Shown: positions 30,628 to 38,747 of the stretch, one piece after another
Layout of the letters: each line of letters begins with the position of its first letter
Numbering within the stretch: position 1 is the first letter of the stretch
Assembly: GCA_938017975.1 (NCBI GenBank)
Contig: CALIKQ010000025.1
Coordinates: 1 to 44,039, forward strand
Length of the DNA: 44,039 nt
Origin: an uncultured Pseudomonadales bacterium
GTDB taxonomy: Bacteria > Pseudomonadota > Gammaproteobacteria > Pseudomonadales > Azotimanducaceae
Reading direction: 5' to 3'
Notes under the pieces: model-generated
The model's input: the letters and a program-made list of their open reading frames with translations, nothing else
The model's database searches: none
Told to the model about the DNA's origin: nothing
Translations under genes and position numbers: made by a program

Positions 30628-30983
30628 GCCCGAAGGCAGCCCTTGATTCCAAGGTGCTTCAGCTTCCTTTAAATCATTGAGGTGACGCTTAGATCTATTT
30701 CGTTTGTGTCCTTTCTGATTAAGCCGCTTTTGAGCCTCAGACTCAGTGAACAGACAGCTTGTAGGGATCCTCCAGAACCCGCGCATCGATACAATCAAAA
30801 ACTCTAGATCCCGTGGTAGAGCCTTCAAGTACCAGAGGCTTTACGGGAATAGCTACCCTTGGAATTTTCGAGTTTAAATGCCGCTGTCCAGCAGCATCGA
30901 GTCACAGCCCTTTCTCAACATCGATCATCGCGACCGGCGCGTCTTCAGCCTACCCTCCCTCTTTGAAATTAGAGAGGACAAAG

Positions 30984-31011
30984 AAAAGAGAAAAGAGAAA
31001 AGAGAAAAGAA
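30984..31011. repeat. AAAAGAG tandem repeat (three perfect copies plus one imperfect)
   Basis: Four consecutive 7-bp units within a longer purine tract (about 30970-31014). On the minus strand, the transcript downstream of cspA, this is a G-poor C/U-rich stretch. Confidence 0.85.
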
Positions 31012-31021
31012 GGATTTTTTT

Positions 31022-31087
31022 ATGAGTGGTGCGAAAGAAGCAACACCGCTCGTCCTTAAAGCACCGGCTAAAAGGACGAGGGCTTAA
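31022..31087 (+). CDS. Possible 21-residue small protein
   Basis: An ATG with AAGAAGG 8 nt upstream opens a 21-codon frame reading MSGAKEATPLVL, then a basic end KAPAKRTRA. The spacing and site are good, but length is too small to judge coding by composition and I recognise no homologue. The ORF ends 6 nt before the convergent cspA stop and contains the hairpin at 31049-31080, which may be the real functional element. Confidence 0.25.
   Translation: MSGAKEATPLVLKAPAKRTRA
31049..31080 (-). terminator. Hairpin just downstream of cspA
   Basis: CTCGTCCTT and AAGGACGAG form a perfect 9-bp stem with a 14-nt loop, 14 nt beyond the cspA stop. There is no T-run on either strand, so it is more likely a 3'-end-protecting stem than a simple intrinsic terminator. 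Confidence 0.5.
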
Positions 31088-31093
31088 AACGTC

Positions 31094-31300
31094 TTATACG
31101 ACGGTTACGTTCGCTGCCTGCAAGCCTTTATCGCCCTGCTGCACTTCGAACTCGACTTCTTGACCATCACGAAGTGTTGACACGCCAGGTGAGGTAATTG
31201 CCCGGAAATGCACAAAAACATCTTTGCCACTTTCCTGAGCAATAAACCCATAACCTTTCTGGTCATCAAACCATTTTACTTGTCCACGTACTGTTGCCAT
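31094..31300 (-). CDS. Cold-shock domain protein (CspA family)
   Basis: A single-domain RNA chaperone that binds single-stranded nucleic acid. It has 68 residues. It contains [15 protein letters not shown] with RNP1 (KGYGFI) and RNP2 (VFVHFRAI). AAGGA lies 6 nt before the ATG. A 322-nt gap upstream leaves room for a long structured leader, as in cold-inducible csp genes. The exact paralogue (CspA, CspD or other) cannot be fixed. Confidence 0.95.
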   Translation of the reverse strand: MATVRGQVKWFDDQKGYGFIAQESGKDVFVHFRAITSPGVSTLRDGQEVEFEVQQGDKGLQAANVTVV

Positions 31301-31481
31301 GTTTTTTCCTTAGTTCGTTTTTTTCTCCCAGATCATTAATGACGCTGGAAGGCTGAGAGACTTTGAGATACTTACGAGCGGAAGAAGAAAACGAGAGCGT
31401 TACACATACTGCGCGGTCATAAATAGATGCGGTCCTTGAACAGCCGAGCCAGTCTACCTGAGTATGAACATAATGTCACAA

Positions 31482-31524
31482 CCAAAGTGGCAGACAGAGA
31501 CGGTGTCTCGGAGCACCACTTTGG
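31482..31524. repeat. Two-tier inverted repeat upstream of the cold-shock gene
   Basis: Outer arms CCAAAGTGG and CCACTTTGG pair perfectly over 9 bp. A symmetrical 6 x 6 nt internal loop follows, then inner arms GAGAC and GTCTC around GGT. It lies about 180 nt upstream of the cspA start. It could be a protein-binding site or part of a leader RNA. Confidence 0.75.
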
Positions 31525-31579
31525 GGGTCAACCATCAGACCAAATAGTCCTGATTCACTAGGAAACTTCTTTTCGGCAT

Positions 31580-31609
31580 AAAAAAAGGCGGCTAAAAGCC
31601 GCCTTTTTT
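31580..31609 (-). terminator. Intrinsic terminator of the TonB-dependent receptor gene
   Basis: GGCGGC and GCCGCC form the stem core, extended by six A-T pairs, with a 5-nt loop and a T-run on the minus strand. It is 13 nt beyond the receptor stop codon. Confidence 0.92.
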
Positions 31610-31622
31610 CAACCTCGAGAGA

Positions 31623-34484
31623 TTAATTCATTGCATTCATAGCTACCGTGAATTCAATCCCCATCAAGCGTGGCAACGTTGTACCCGCGGACTGTCTGAA
31701 GTGCTCTGACTCGCCCTCTCTTAGGACCTGCAAGACACCAACATCGTCCAAGACGTTGTTGACAAACCCAGCAAGCATCATCTTGCCATCCGCTGAAGTC
31801 CAGGTTGCTCGAAGATCCAGCCGGCCGTAGTCGGCAGCCTTATCGCGCTCATTTTGAAAAGGCGAATAATAGACTTCGTCAATCCAGCTATAGCTTCCAG
31901 AGAACATCAAGGTTGCACCAGAATCAAGCGGTGTCACATGCGTGATCCAGCCATTGAACTTTGATTCTGGAACTTGGAGCAGTTGATTCCCATTAATATT
32001 CGTTGCCGACTGAACCGCACCGAAGAGTGAGGGAGGCGCATCATAACGAACCGGATCCAGCATCACCAAGTCTTCAGTGTACTCATTAGGCGTGTAGCTA
32101 AAGTTTCCGCCCAACGTCAACCGGTCTGTTGCAAGCCAAGTTAGTTCGGCTTCGATGCCTTTAATCTCTGCCCCAGGAGCAGCCAAGGTCGAAGTCGATG
32201 TACCAAAGAACTCGCTGACTTCGGTTGCCACCGTGTGGATATTCTCATAGTCGTAATAGTAAAAAGATCCATTAAGCTGTAAGGAGTTATCCATCCACTG
32301 AGTCTTGTAGCCAATCTCATAAGCAATCAACTCTTCTGGCTCGTAGGTCGGTGTATTACTAAAGAACACGAGGTTGTAACCACCCGCTCGGTGACCTGAC
32401 GTCACCGATGCATACATCATCGCATTATCGTTGATGTCGTAGTCGAGATTCACCCTGAATGTGGTCTTAGTGTCTTCACGCTCGAAAGGTCGATAAATGC
32501 TCAGCGCAAAAGGTACGCCGCCGTTGACCGCTTTTCGAGTTGGCGTAGGCTGCCCGTACTGATCGAAGATCACACCAAAGGGGTTGGCCGCTGAAACCAA
32601 GCTTGGATCAGTCTCAAACCCGCCATTGACCATGTTCATGACAGCCAAACTTCCGAATATCGCCGGAATAAATGAATCACCCCCGGTCTCGGAATATCGC
32701 CACAGGTTTTCCTCAGCAATTAATTCATCGCGGGCATAACGTAATCCCATCGTCAAAGCGAACTTGTCATTAATTTGCCACACACCTTGAGAGTAAGCCG
32801 CAAAAGCTTCCCGCTGAGTTTGAGTGTGGTAAAGCAGATCACTACCGATCGTATTAGGGCCCCATTGAACATCTAAATCTGGGTGCGTGCCGGGATCTCC
32901 CAACCATGGAGACAATTGCAAATTGTAGGCATCTGGATCTTGCAAAGCGTCGTTTCTGTTACATCCAAATGCTGTACTGCCAATGCATGAATCTCTCGCG
33001 CCATGCAATGTTGTCATGGGTCCTGGTCCGAAAATCGCCGTACTGAACGCATAGGGATCGATAAATCTTCGCTCCCCAACAGCGCTATAAAAGTCGCCTC
33101 GCTGATCAATCGTCGCATCGTAGAAGTAGATACCAGAGGTCAGGCTAAAATCCTCTGAAAAATCAACCACCGCAACCAGCTCGTGAGATTCATAGACGGC
33201 TTCGTGATTCACATAAAACTGTCGGTCATGAAACTTACTGGCAGTATTGTCATCGTCCGTCGTTCGTCGATAGATCAGCTCATTAAAACCGAAGATGTAT
33301 TTAAGCTCGACATTGTCGGTCAACTGATAAATCAAATTCAGCTGAGTCGTGTCGGCTTCAAACTCTTCTCTTTGCAGACCGTTGGTCGCCGCACACAGAT
33401 CGCTACCTTCAATCTCATCGGAGAAGACACAAGCGTTGTAGGCAGCTCTTGACTCAGGGCTGCTGTAATTGAAGCCATCAAGAGACGCGGCAGCGTTCTG
33501 AAACCCATCAAAATCGGCAAAATCGATACCGGCTCTATTATTTTGAGCCTGCACTTGTTCACCGGTGTTTGGATCGGTAAACACATAAACGGCTCGATTG
33601 GGTACTAAAAAGTTATTCGCCAGCGGATCAGTTACTGAAGGGTCAACTCTACGATACCCTGGCACCAGCGCATCAAAGTTTCTCTCTCCGATTCCTTCCT
33701 CATTAAGCACAACGAGTCCACCGCCATTCGCTCCGCCAAAGGGTCGATCAACACGCATCCCATTGTGACGAACATTGAGCGACCATTTATCGTTGGGATC
33801 CCATTGGATTTGTCCGTTAAAGTTCTTAACGCCCAGACCGTCCAGATCTCTGCCATCTCCAATTTCTTTAATAACACCATCACGATTACGCAATGCAAAA
33901 TTCATGCGTCCCGATAAGGTTTCTGTGAAGGGTCCATTGAGCATACCGTAGGATTCAGTTTGACCGGTGTTGCCCATGATCGTTTTGATTGCCCAGTCAA
34001 CCTCTTGTGTGGGCTTTTTCCAAATCATGTTAATCGCACCGCCCACTGCATTACGACCGTACAGAGTACCCTGAGGGCCCCTTAGCACTTCGACACGATC
34101 AACGTCCCAAAACGTCTGAGCCGTCGCCGTAAGCAGATCTTCTGAGTAAACACCATTCATGTATGTTGCAACACCGGGATCTCCGCCGAGCGCCCGAAAG
34201 TTACGACCTACGCCGCGAATCGTTGCATCGTAGGGCTGAATGGTGGTGGCAGGAACAAAGTTCTGGAGATCTTCCTGGTTACGAATACCAAAGTCATCCA
34301 TGAACTCAGTTGTGAATGCGGTAATAGACATAGAAGTATCTTGGATGGAGGCCTCACGGCGCTCTGCAGTCACAATCACTTCTTCAATTTTTCTTCCTGT
34401 TTCTTCTGCAATCGCCAGTGAACCTGCAGGTAAAACAAATCCCGCAGCCACTAACCACGCCAACTTGGCTCGATTAGAAACCAT
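31623..34484 (-). CDS. TonB-dependent outer-membrane receptor
   Basis: It imports a large or scarce ligand across the outer membrane using TonB energy; the ligand is unknown. It has 953 residues. A signal peptide covers about 1-26, a TonB-box-like segment is EEVIVTAERRE at 34-44, and a plug domain has LRGPQGTLYGRNAVGGAINM. A long 22-strand barrel has the family's alternating aromatic pattern. The C-terminus reads GIEFTVAMNAMN and lacks the usual terminal aromatic. GGGGGA lies before the ATG. A 22-bp tandem repeat lies 170 nt upstream. No transport partner gene is adjacent. Confidence 0.92.
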   Translation of the reverse strand: MVSNRAKLAWLVAAGFVLPAGSLAIAEETGRKIEEVIVTAERREASIQDTSMSITAFTTEFMDDFGIRNQEDLQNFVPATTIQPYDATIRGVGRNFRALGGDPGVATYMNGVYSEDLLTATAQTFWDVDRVEVLRGPQGTLYGRNAVGGAINMIWKKPTQEVDWAIKTIMGNTGQTESYGMLNGPFTETLSGRMNFALRNRDGVIKEIGDGRDLDGLGVKNFNGQIQWDPNDKWSLNVRHNGMRVDRPFGGANGGGLVVLNEEGIGERNFDALVPGYRRVDPSVTDPLANNFLVPNRAVYVFTDPNTGEQVQAQNNRAGIDFADFDGFQNAAASLDGFNYSSPESRAAYNACVFSDEIEGSDLCAATNGLQREEFEADTTQLNLIYQLTDNVELKYIFGFNELIYRRTTDDDNTASKFHDRQFYVNHEAVYESHELVAVVDFSEDFSLTSGIYFYDATIDQRGDFYSAVGERRFIDPYAFSTAIFGPGPMTTLHGARDSCIGSTAFGCNRNDALQDPDAYNLQLSPWLGDPGTHPDLDVQWGPNTIGSDLLYHTQTQREAFAAYSQGVWQINDKFALTMGLRYARDELIAEENLWRYSETGGDSFIPAIFGSLAVMNMVNGGFETDPSLVSAANPFGVIFDQYGQPTPTRKAVNGGVPFALSIYRPFEREDTKTTFRVNLDYDINDNAMMYASVTSGHRAGGYNLVFFSNTPTYEPEELIAYEIGYKTQWMDNSLQLNGSFYYYDYENIHTVATEVSEFFGTSTSTLAAPGAEIKGIEAELTWLATDRLTLGGNFSYTPNEYTEDLVMLDPVRYDAPPSLFGAVQSATNINGNQLLQVPESKFNGWITHVTPLDSGATLMFSGSYSWIDEVYYSPFQNERDKAADYGRLDLRATWTSADGKMMLAGFVNNVLDDVGVLQVLREGESEHFRQSAGTTLPRLMGIEFTVAMNAMN

Positions 34485-34813
34485 ATCTTCCCCCTTATTT
34501 TTATTATTGCAGCTGATCTTTCTTCAGCTCTGCCTCTCTTTTAGACCACTCGCGGCAAAAAGTAAACAGGCTAGATTATGTTGAACGCAGCTGTAGTAAG
34601 GGTGAATCAAAGAAATTGAGGCAGTTCATATTTGTTCAGTTTTCTTGCAGAGAGCATCAGCCGTTTTCAAAAAGAGCATCAGCGGTTTTCAAAAAGAGCA
34701 TCAGCCTTTTTCAAAAAGAGCATCAGCGGTTCGAAGATAGGGCAGCAGCCCGACTCATTGGCCCTACTGGTTGACCGACGAGTCGATAAATTCGGTCCTC
34801 AAGTCCTTGGGGT
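34485..34813. other. 329-nt interval between TonB receptor and M13 peptidase genes
   Basis: Probably the receptor's promoter and leader, since the peptidase gene ends at 34814 on the same strand. The left part is AT-rich. The right half has the 22-bp tandem repeat. I found no terminator for the peptidase gene and no real ORF; a 64-codon plus-strand frame is produced by the repeat. Confidence 0.6.
34653..34731. repeat. 22-bp tandem repeat, 3.6 copies
   Basis: Units start at 34653, 34675, 34697 and 34719 (the last is 13 bp). The plus-strand unit is AGCATCAGC, two or three variable bases, then TTTTCAAAAAG. Copies differ by one or two bases. The period is not a multiple of three, so it is not a coding repeat. 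Each unit contains a TTTTCAAAA palindrome. Confidence 0.9.
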
Positions 34814-36865
34814 TTACCAAATTTGAACCCGCTCCTCGCTTGGCAACCACAGCGCATGCTGAGGACCAACATTAAAGGCCTCGTACCAGGCATCAACGTT
34901 CCGAACAATGCCGTTAATTCGGTATTTCGGCGGTGAATGCGAGTCTGATTTCAATAACTGTAAAGCCAGATCATCTCGACGATGAACCCGCCAAACCTGG
35001 GCATAAGCTAAGAAAAATCGCTGTTCACCCGTATACCCATCAATGACCGGAGCAGATTGACCGCCAAGAGACAACCGATAAGCATTGAGCGCAACTTCAA
35101 CGCCCCCTAGATCACCGATATTTTCGCCCAGCGTAAAAGCCCCATCGATAAACTGGCCGGGTAACGATTCATACCCTGAAAACTGTTCCGCTAACCGACC
35201 AGTGCGACTCTTAAAACCCTCAAGATCCTCGTCCGTCCACCAATTGCGCTTGACCCCCATCGCGTCATATTTCGAGCCTTGATCATCGAATCCGTGTCCC
35301 ATTTCGTGACCAATCACTGCGCCAATCGCACCATAGTTCACAGCCGGGTCAGCATCGGGGTCAAAGAAAGGGGGTTCGAGAATCGCGGCCGGAAAAACAA
35401 TTTCATTAAAGCTCGCGTTGTAATAAGCGTTCACCGTTTGCGGCATCATGTACCATTCCGATCGATCCGTCTTCTGACCGAGTTTTGCAACCCCCTCCCG
35501 CCAAAAAAATTGGCGAATCTCCCGCGCATTTTCGAAGAGCTGGTGTGGATCAATTTGAATCGCCTCAAGCCCTTTCCACCGGTCAGGAAACCCGATCTTT
35601 GGTTTGAAGGCCGCTAATTTCTTGAGCGCCTCGGCTTTCGTCGCTTCACCCATCCAACTCAAACCTCGGATACGCTCGCCATAGGCCGCGCGCAGGGTCT
35701 CAACCAACGCTGTCATGCTCTTCTTTGATGCATCAGGAAAATGGCGATCAACATAGAGCTGACCGATGAGCTCCCCTAAACCTTGTCTGCTACCCACCCT
35801 GAGCACACCCCGCTTCCATCGAGTGAGTTGCTCTTCCTGGCCTTGCAAAGTTTTTCCTCTAAATTCAAAAGCAGCATCATCGATCGCCTGAGTCAAAACA
35901 TCCGAGTGGTTATCGATGATGTGAAAACTCAAATAAGCCTGCCAATCGCTCAGGGGAACCTCGTATATCAATGCAATTAGGGGGGTAACCGTGTCCGGGT
36001 GAACCACATTTAACGAGGGTGTCGACCCTATCCCGCGGGCCGCAAAAAATTCTTCCCAGGGGAATTCTGCATACTGGGTCTTAAACGCCTCGAGGGTGGT
36101 CGGGTTGTAGGTTTTATCTCGATCTCTGCGCTCAGCGCGCGGCCACTGCAAGGTGGCAATTTGAGTTTCAATATCGAGCACCCGTTGCGCTGCTTGAGCT
36201 GCATCGGTGTGCCCAGCATGACCAAGCATCACTTCGACATAGGCCAAATAGTCAGCACGAATACTCCGAAACACATCACTGGGATCCAAATAGTAATCTC
36301 GATCGGGTAACCCCAGACCGCTCAGCCCCAGGCTTACGTTATGCTCGTCGGGATTAATTGGATTGATTCCAACATAGGCGTAGAAGGGCGCGCTACCGCC
36401 AGTAAGCGGAGCGCCACCAAATTCCACGATGAGCGCATTACGATTATCAATCGATCGAATCCGATCCAAATCAGCTTGCAGCGGCGATAAACCGCGCTGA
36501 TCGAGGGCTTCGATATTCATCCAGCTGCGGAAATAATCGCCCACTTTTTGTTCGGGCGATCCTGGCTCGAGATCAGGACCGTCGAGCGATTCAATCACCG
36601 CCCGCACTCTCGCTTCTGCCTGCTCGCGCAACAAAAAGAACGACCCCCAGGAGGATCGCTCCGCTGGAATCGGATGGTTGGTCAGCCACAACCCATTCGC
36701 AAATTCATGAAAATCATCGCCAGGATGAATATCCGGGTTCTGAGCAGCAAGATCCACGCCCCAACTGCCATAAGCTGGTTTTTTAACGGCCTGCGGCTCA
36801 TCAATCGGTGAGCTGCAACTCACGCATACCACCATCAAAACCATCAATGCCAATCGGCTAACCAT
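34814..36865 (-). CDS. M13-family zinc metallopeptidase, predicted lipoprotein
   Basis: A neprilysin/endothelin-converting-enzyme type peptidase (PepO-like), probably anchored by lipid and facing the periplasm or outside. It has 683 residues. The signal ends at a cysteine near residue 18 (VCVSCSS). Catalytic features are NAYYNASFNEIVFPAAIL, the zinc motif HEMGH at 520-524, a third ligand in ENIGDLGG, and a C-terminal HSPPKYRINGIVRN ending EERVQIW, so it is full length. It lies alone in its neighbourhood, upstream of the receptor gene. Confidence 0.95.
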   Translation of the reverse strand: MVSRLALMVLMVVCVSCSSPIDEPQAVKKPAYGSWGVDLAAQNPDIHPGDDFHEFANGLWLTNHPIPAERSSWGSFFLLREQAEARVRAVIESLDGPDLEPGSPEQKVGDYFRSWMNIEALDQRGLSPLQADLDRIRSIDNRNALIVEFGGAPLTGGSAPFYAYVGINPINPDEHNVSLGLSGLGLPDRDYYLDPSDVFRSIRADYLAYVEVMLGHAGHTDAAQAAQRVLDIETQIATLQWPRAERRDRDKTYNPTTLEAFKTQYAEFPWEEFFAARGIGSTPSLNVVHPDTVTPLIALIYEVPLSDWQAYLSFHIIDNHSDVLTQAIDDAAFEFRGKTLQGQEEQLTRWKRGVLRVGSRQGLGELIGQLYVDRHFPDASKKSMTALVETLRAAYGERIRGLSWMGEATKAEALKKLAAFKPKIGFPDRWKGLEAIQIDPHQLFENAREIRQFFWREGVAKLGQKTDRSEWYMMPQTVNAYYNASFNEIVFPAAILEPPFFDPDADPAVNYGAIGAVIGHEMGHGFDDQGSKYDAMGVKRNWWTDEDLEGFKSRTGRLAEQFSGYESLPGQFIDGAFTLGENIGDLGGVEVALNAYRLSLGGQSAPVIDGYTGEQRFFLAYAQVWRVHRRDDLALQLLKSDSHSPPKYRINGIVRNVDAWYEAFNVGPQHALWLPSEERVQIW

Positions 36866-37187
36866 GACCCCTCCTTATCAACACCCGCGAACAACGATAC
36901 ATGCTCTCAATGTCCTCTTGCCTTTATACGCCGAATGCAACCGAGGGTTTCATGCTGTCATCAAACCGGCAGAGCAGGAGCCGACCATCTTTCTTGGCCT
37001 CTCTTCTCTTGCTCCCCATTTATCATGCAGCGCCTGCGGGCCAAAACCCTAGCAGTAAAGCCTCTACTGCAAAATCGGCAGCGCAGTTGCTGACGCAAAA
37101 GATGCCTCGAGGACGACTGACTGGTACCGCCCTGGCGAGCAACTACCTTTAAACCAACCGCCTATGAGCCACTTGCGCAAGAGCCCG
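36866..37187. other. 322-nt interval between M13 peptidase and carotenoid oxygenase genes
   Basis: It contains the 5' side of the peptidase gene and the region downstream of the oxygenase gene, both on the minus strand. The only feature of note is a plus-strand ORF with a signal peptide (36952-37152), listed separately. No terminator with a T-run was seen. Confidence 0.5.
36952..37152 (+). CDS. Possible 66-residue secreted peptide
   Basis: An ATG with GAGGG 4 nt upstream opens a frame with a classic signal-peptide layout. The basic N-region is MLSSNRQSRSRPS, the hydrophobic core is FLASLLLLPIY, and a small-residue cleavage site follows (HAAPA, then GQ). The mature part of about 37 residues is basic and Ser/Ala-rich (KASTAKSAAQLL; MPRGRLTGTALASNYL). 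It is divergent from the M13 peptidase. I recognise no family, and chance is possible at this length. Confidence 0.35.
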   Translation: MLSSNRQSRSRPSFLASLLLLPIYHAAPAGQNPSSKASTAKSAAQLLTQKMPRGRLTGTALASNYL

Positions 37188-38504
37188 CTAAGAATCTGCC
37201 ATCCAGTTACCATGAAAGCCAGCCGGTACCCGAACAGGTAACTGAATGCGCGCTGCGGGTTCGCCTCCAAAATCCTGCGCATTCAAGATCAACACCTCGC
37301 TTCGATCGATCTCTGGCTGATAGACGTAGGTCATTAACCAGCCGTCATCTTCACTAGCCCCTTCTGGATCCTTAACAAAAACCGCTTCACTGGCCTGGCC
37401 ACCCTCCAAATGTCGATATTCTGAGGCGCCTGCCGCCATATCATATTTGACGAGACCTTCACCAAAGGGCGCTCCGGATGCAAAGGCAGCACAATAGCCA
37501 TACTGATGTTTGAGTCCAACCACTGAATCGCAGACCCTCGGAAAATCGACCACGCGGTCATCAATCTGAGTTTCATGGACTTTACCCGCCGCTTGATCAA
37601 TCACCCAGCGATACATCATCGGCGGCGCGCTCGAGCCAGGCTTCATCGTGTCATCCATTCGGCACACATCGAGCACGATCTTATCTCCATCTTCATAAGC
37701 ATTGAGCGGATGAAACACATAACAAGGGTCAATCTCATACCAAACCACATCAGCGTCGGAGCCATCGCGCGGCATCACCCCGAGCCGCGCCCCGTAACTT
37801 TCATCCCACAAAATAGGCAACCCGGTCGTGGCCATTCCTTCAAAGTTCCAGACCGCCGGCAGGTCCATAAAAATCACATGATTTCGAGTGATATTAAAAT
37901 CATGGATCATGGTTGCGCCAGGAACGGTGATCGGTTCTGCCTGGAGCAGCTCGCCAGAGGCCGAAGCCCTTAGGTAGGTCAGATAGGGCTCTGTCATACC
38001 GTAAGAAAATGCCAGGAGTTCACCCGTTTCAGCACAAATCTTTGGGTGCGCCGTCATAGGACCGACAAGTTTGCCTTCATAGTTATTCGGCCCAACGGTT
38101 TCCAAGTCGCCCGAAACGATGAACGGCCAATGACCCTCCTCTAATGCCATAACTTTGCCCGCATGCTGAATGACATTGGTATTGGCAGCGGACATCGTCA
38201 TATCGCCTAGGCCGTCCATGACATTGCCATCCGGCTTAAGATAAAGCGGCGTCTTGACGTAACGATTTCGGTACCACTTCGCTTGCCCACCTTCGATTCT
38301 CGTCCCATGGAGCATGCCGTTTCCCAAAAACCAATGCGCTGATTCCCCACTTTGAGGATTTGCACCGTTTCGCATCAGACATCCGCTGAGCGCCTCAGGA
38401 ATTTTGCCAATTACCTCTAGACTCGTCTCGGTACTCTCTTCAAACACAGGGGCAAAATTATCCCGTAACCAAAAAGGGGCCTTATCTTGAACGGCTTCAC
38501 TCAT
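37188..38504 (-). CDS. Carotenoid oxygenase (RPE65/CCD family)
   Basis: A non-haem iron dioxygenase that cleaves a carbon-carbon double bond in carotenoids, apocarotenoids or stilbenes. It has 438 residues with a seven-bladed propeller. The four iron-binding histidines are visible: His153 (TAHPK), His201 (MIHDF), His265 (VFHPLNAYEDGD) and His431 (GFHGNW). It looks full length and intact. No carotenoid or retinal gene is nearby, so the substrate is open; lignostilbene-type cleavage is an alternative. Confidence 0.93.
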   Translation of the reverse strand: MSEAVQDKAPFWLRDNFAPVFEESTETSLEVIGKIPEALSGCLMRNGANPQSGESAHWFLGNGMLHGTRIEGGQAKWYRNRYVKTPLYLKPDGNVMDGLGDMTMSAANTNVIQHAGKVMALEEGHWPFIVSGDLETVGPNNYEGKLVGPMTAHPKICAETGELLAFSYGMTEPYLTYLRASASGELLQAEPITVPGATMIHDFNITRNHVIFMDLPAVWNFEGMATTGLPILWDESYGARLGVMPRDGSDADVVWYEIDPCYVFHPLNAYEDGDKIVLDVCRMDDTMKPGSSAPPMMYRWVIDQAAGKVHETQIDDRVVDFPRVCDSVVGLKHQYGYCAAFASGAPFGEGLVKYDMAAGASEYRHLEGGQASEAVFVKDPEGASEDDGWLMTYVYQPEIDRSEVLILNAQDFGGEPAARIQLPVRVPAGFHGNWMADS

Positions 38505-38549
38505 TTTTTTTCCTTGTCATTTAAGCAAACACAGTTCATTGATAACGCT

Positions 38550-38747
38550 TCAGGCGAAAGGATTCAAGCATCGAGCTGATAAATCGACATCCGATTTTTT
38601 ATGATCCATCGATATGGCAACGCCGGAGCTGAAAAGGTCAGCAGCATCTTCCACTAGTAGCGTCAGGTTCAAAAAATCTTCCCTTACTCGAAGCAACCCC
38701 CCGAAACGCTGCTCGACGCGCGCTTTAACCAACACGAATTCGCACAA
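38550..38747 (-). CDS. Hypothetical ORF of 65 residues, doubtful
   Basis: A TTG-started frame between the divergent oxygenase and LLM genes, on the oxygenase strand. Composition is protein-like (VKARVEQRFGGLLRVREDF then LNLTLLVEDAADLF), and the opposite strand reads as Ser/Arg-rich shadow. The frame stays open for a dozen codons further upstream (NFDLDL). No ribosome-binding site or family was recognised. It could be a small gene, a remnant, or chance. Confidence 0.25.
   Translation of the reverse strand: MCEFVLVKARVEQRFGGLLRVREDFLNLTLLVEDAADLFSSGVAISMDHKKSDVDLSARCLNPFA

Larger units (their letters stand above)
30628..31093. other. 466-nt interval between smpB and the cold-shock gene
   Basis: No confident gene. 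On the minus strand a stop-free 52-codon stretch (30743-30901, reading from LDAAGQRHLN to EDPYKLSVH) looks protein-like but lacks a start codon. It is preceded by a stop and a further short open stretch (AEDAPVAMIDVEKGL), so it may be a decayed gene. The right half holds a 7-bp tandem repeat, a possible 21-residue ORF and a hairpin, listed separately. Confidence 0.4.
31301..31622. other. 322-nt interval between the cold-shock gene and the TonB receptor
   Basis: No ORF of note. It holds the receptor's terminator (31580-31609) and a two-tier inverted repeat (31482-31524). The remaining sequence next to cspA probably carries its promoter and leader, but I could not assign a convincing -35/-10 pair. 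Confidence 0.6.

Noticed and set aside
30535-30828. 97-codon minus-strand ORF behind smpB
   Set aside because: It overlaps the smpB 3' end and its composition there is that of a shadow; no start site or family. The protein-like stretch nearby is in another frame.
30628-31093. tmRNA gene (ssrA) next to smpB
   Set aside because: I saw no tRNA-Ala-like ends and no tag sequence in this interval on either strand.
34653-34731. CRISPR array
   Set aside because: The units are directly contiguous with no spacers and no cas genes are present.
34632-34826. 64-codon ORF across the 22-bp repeat
   Set aside because: The repeat period is not a multiple of three, so the reading frame changes from copy to copy; it also runs into the end of the M13 peptidase gene.
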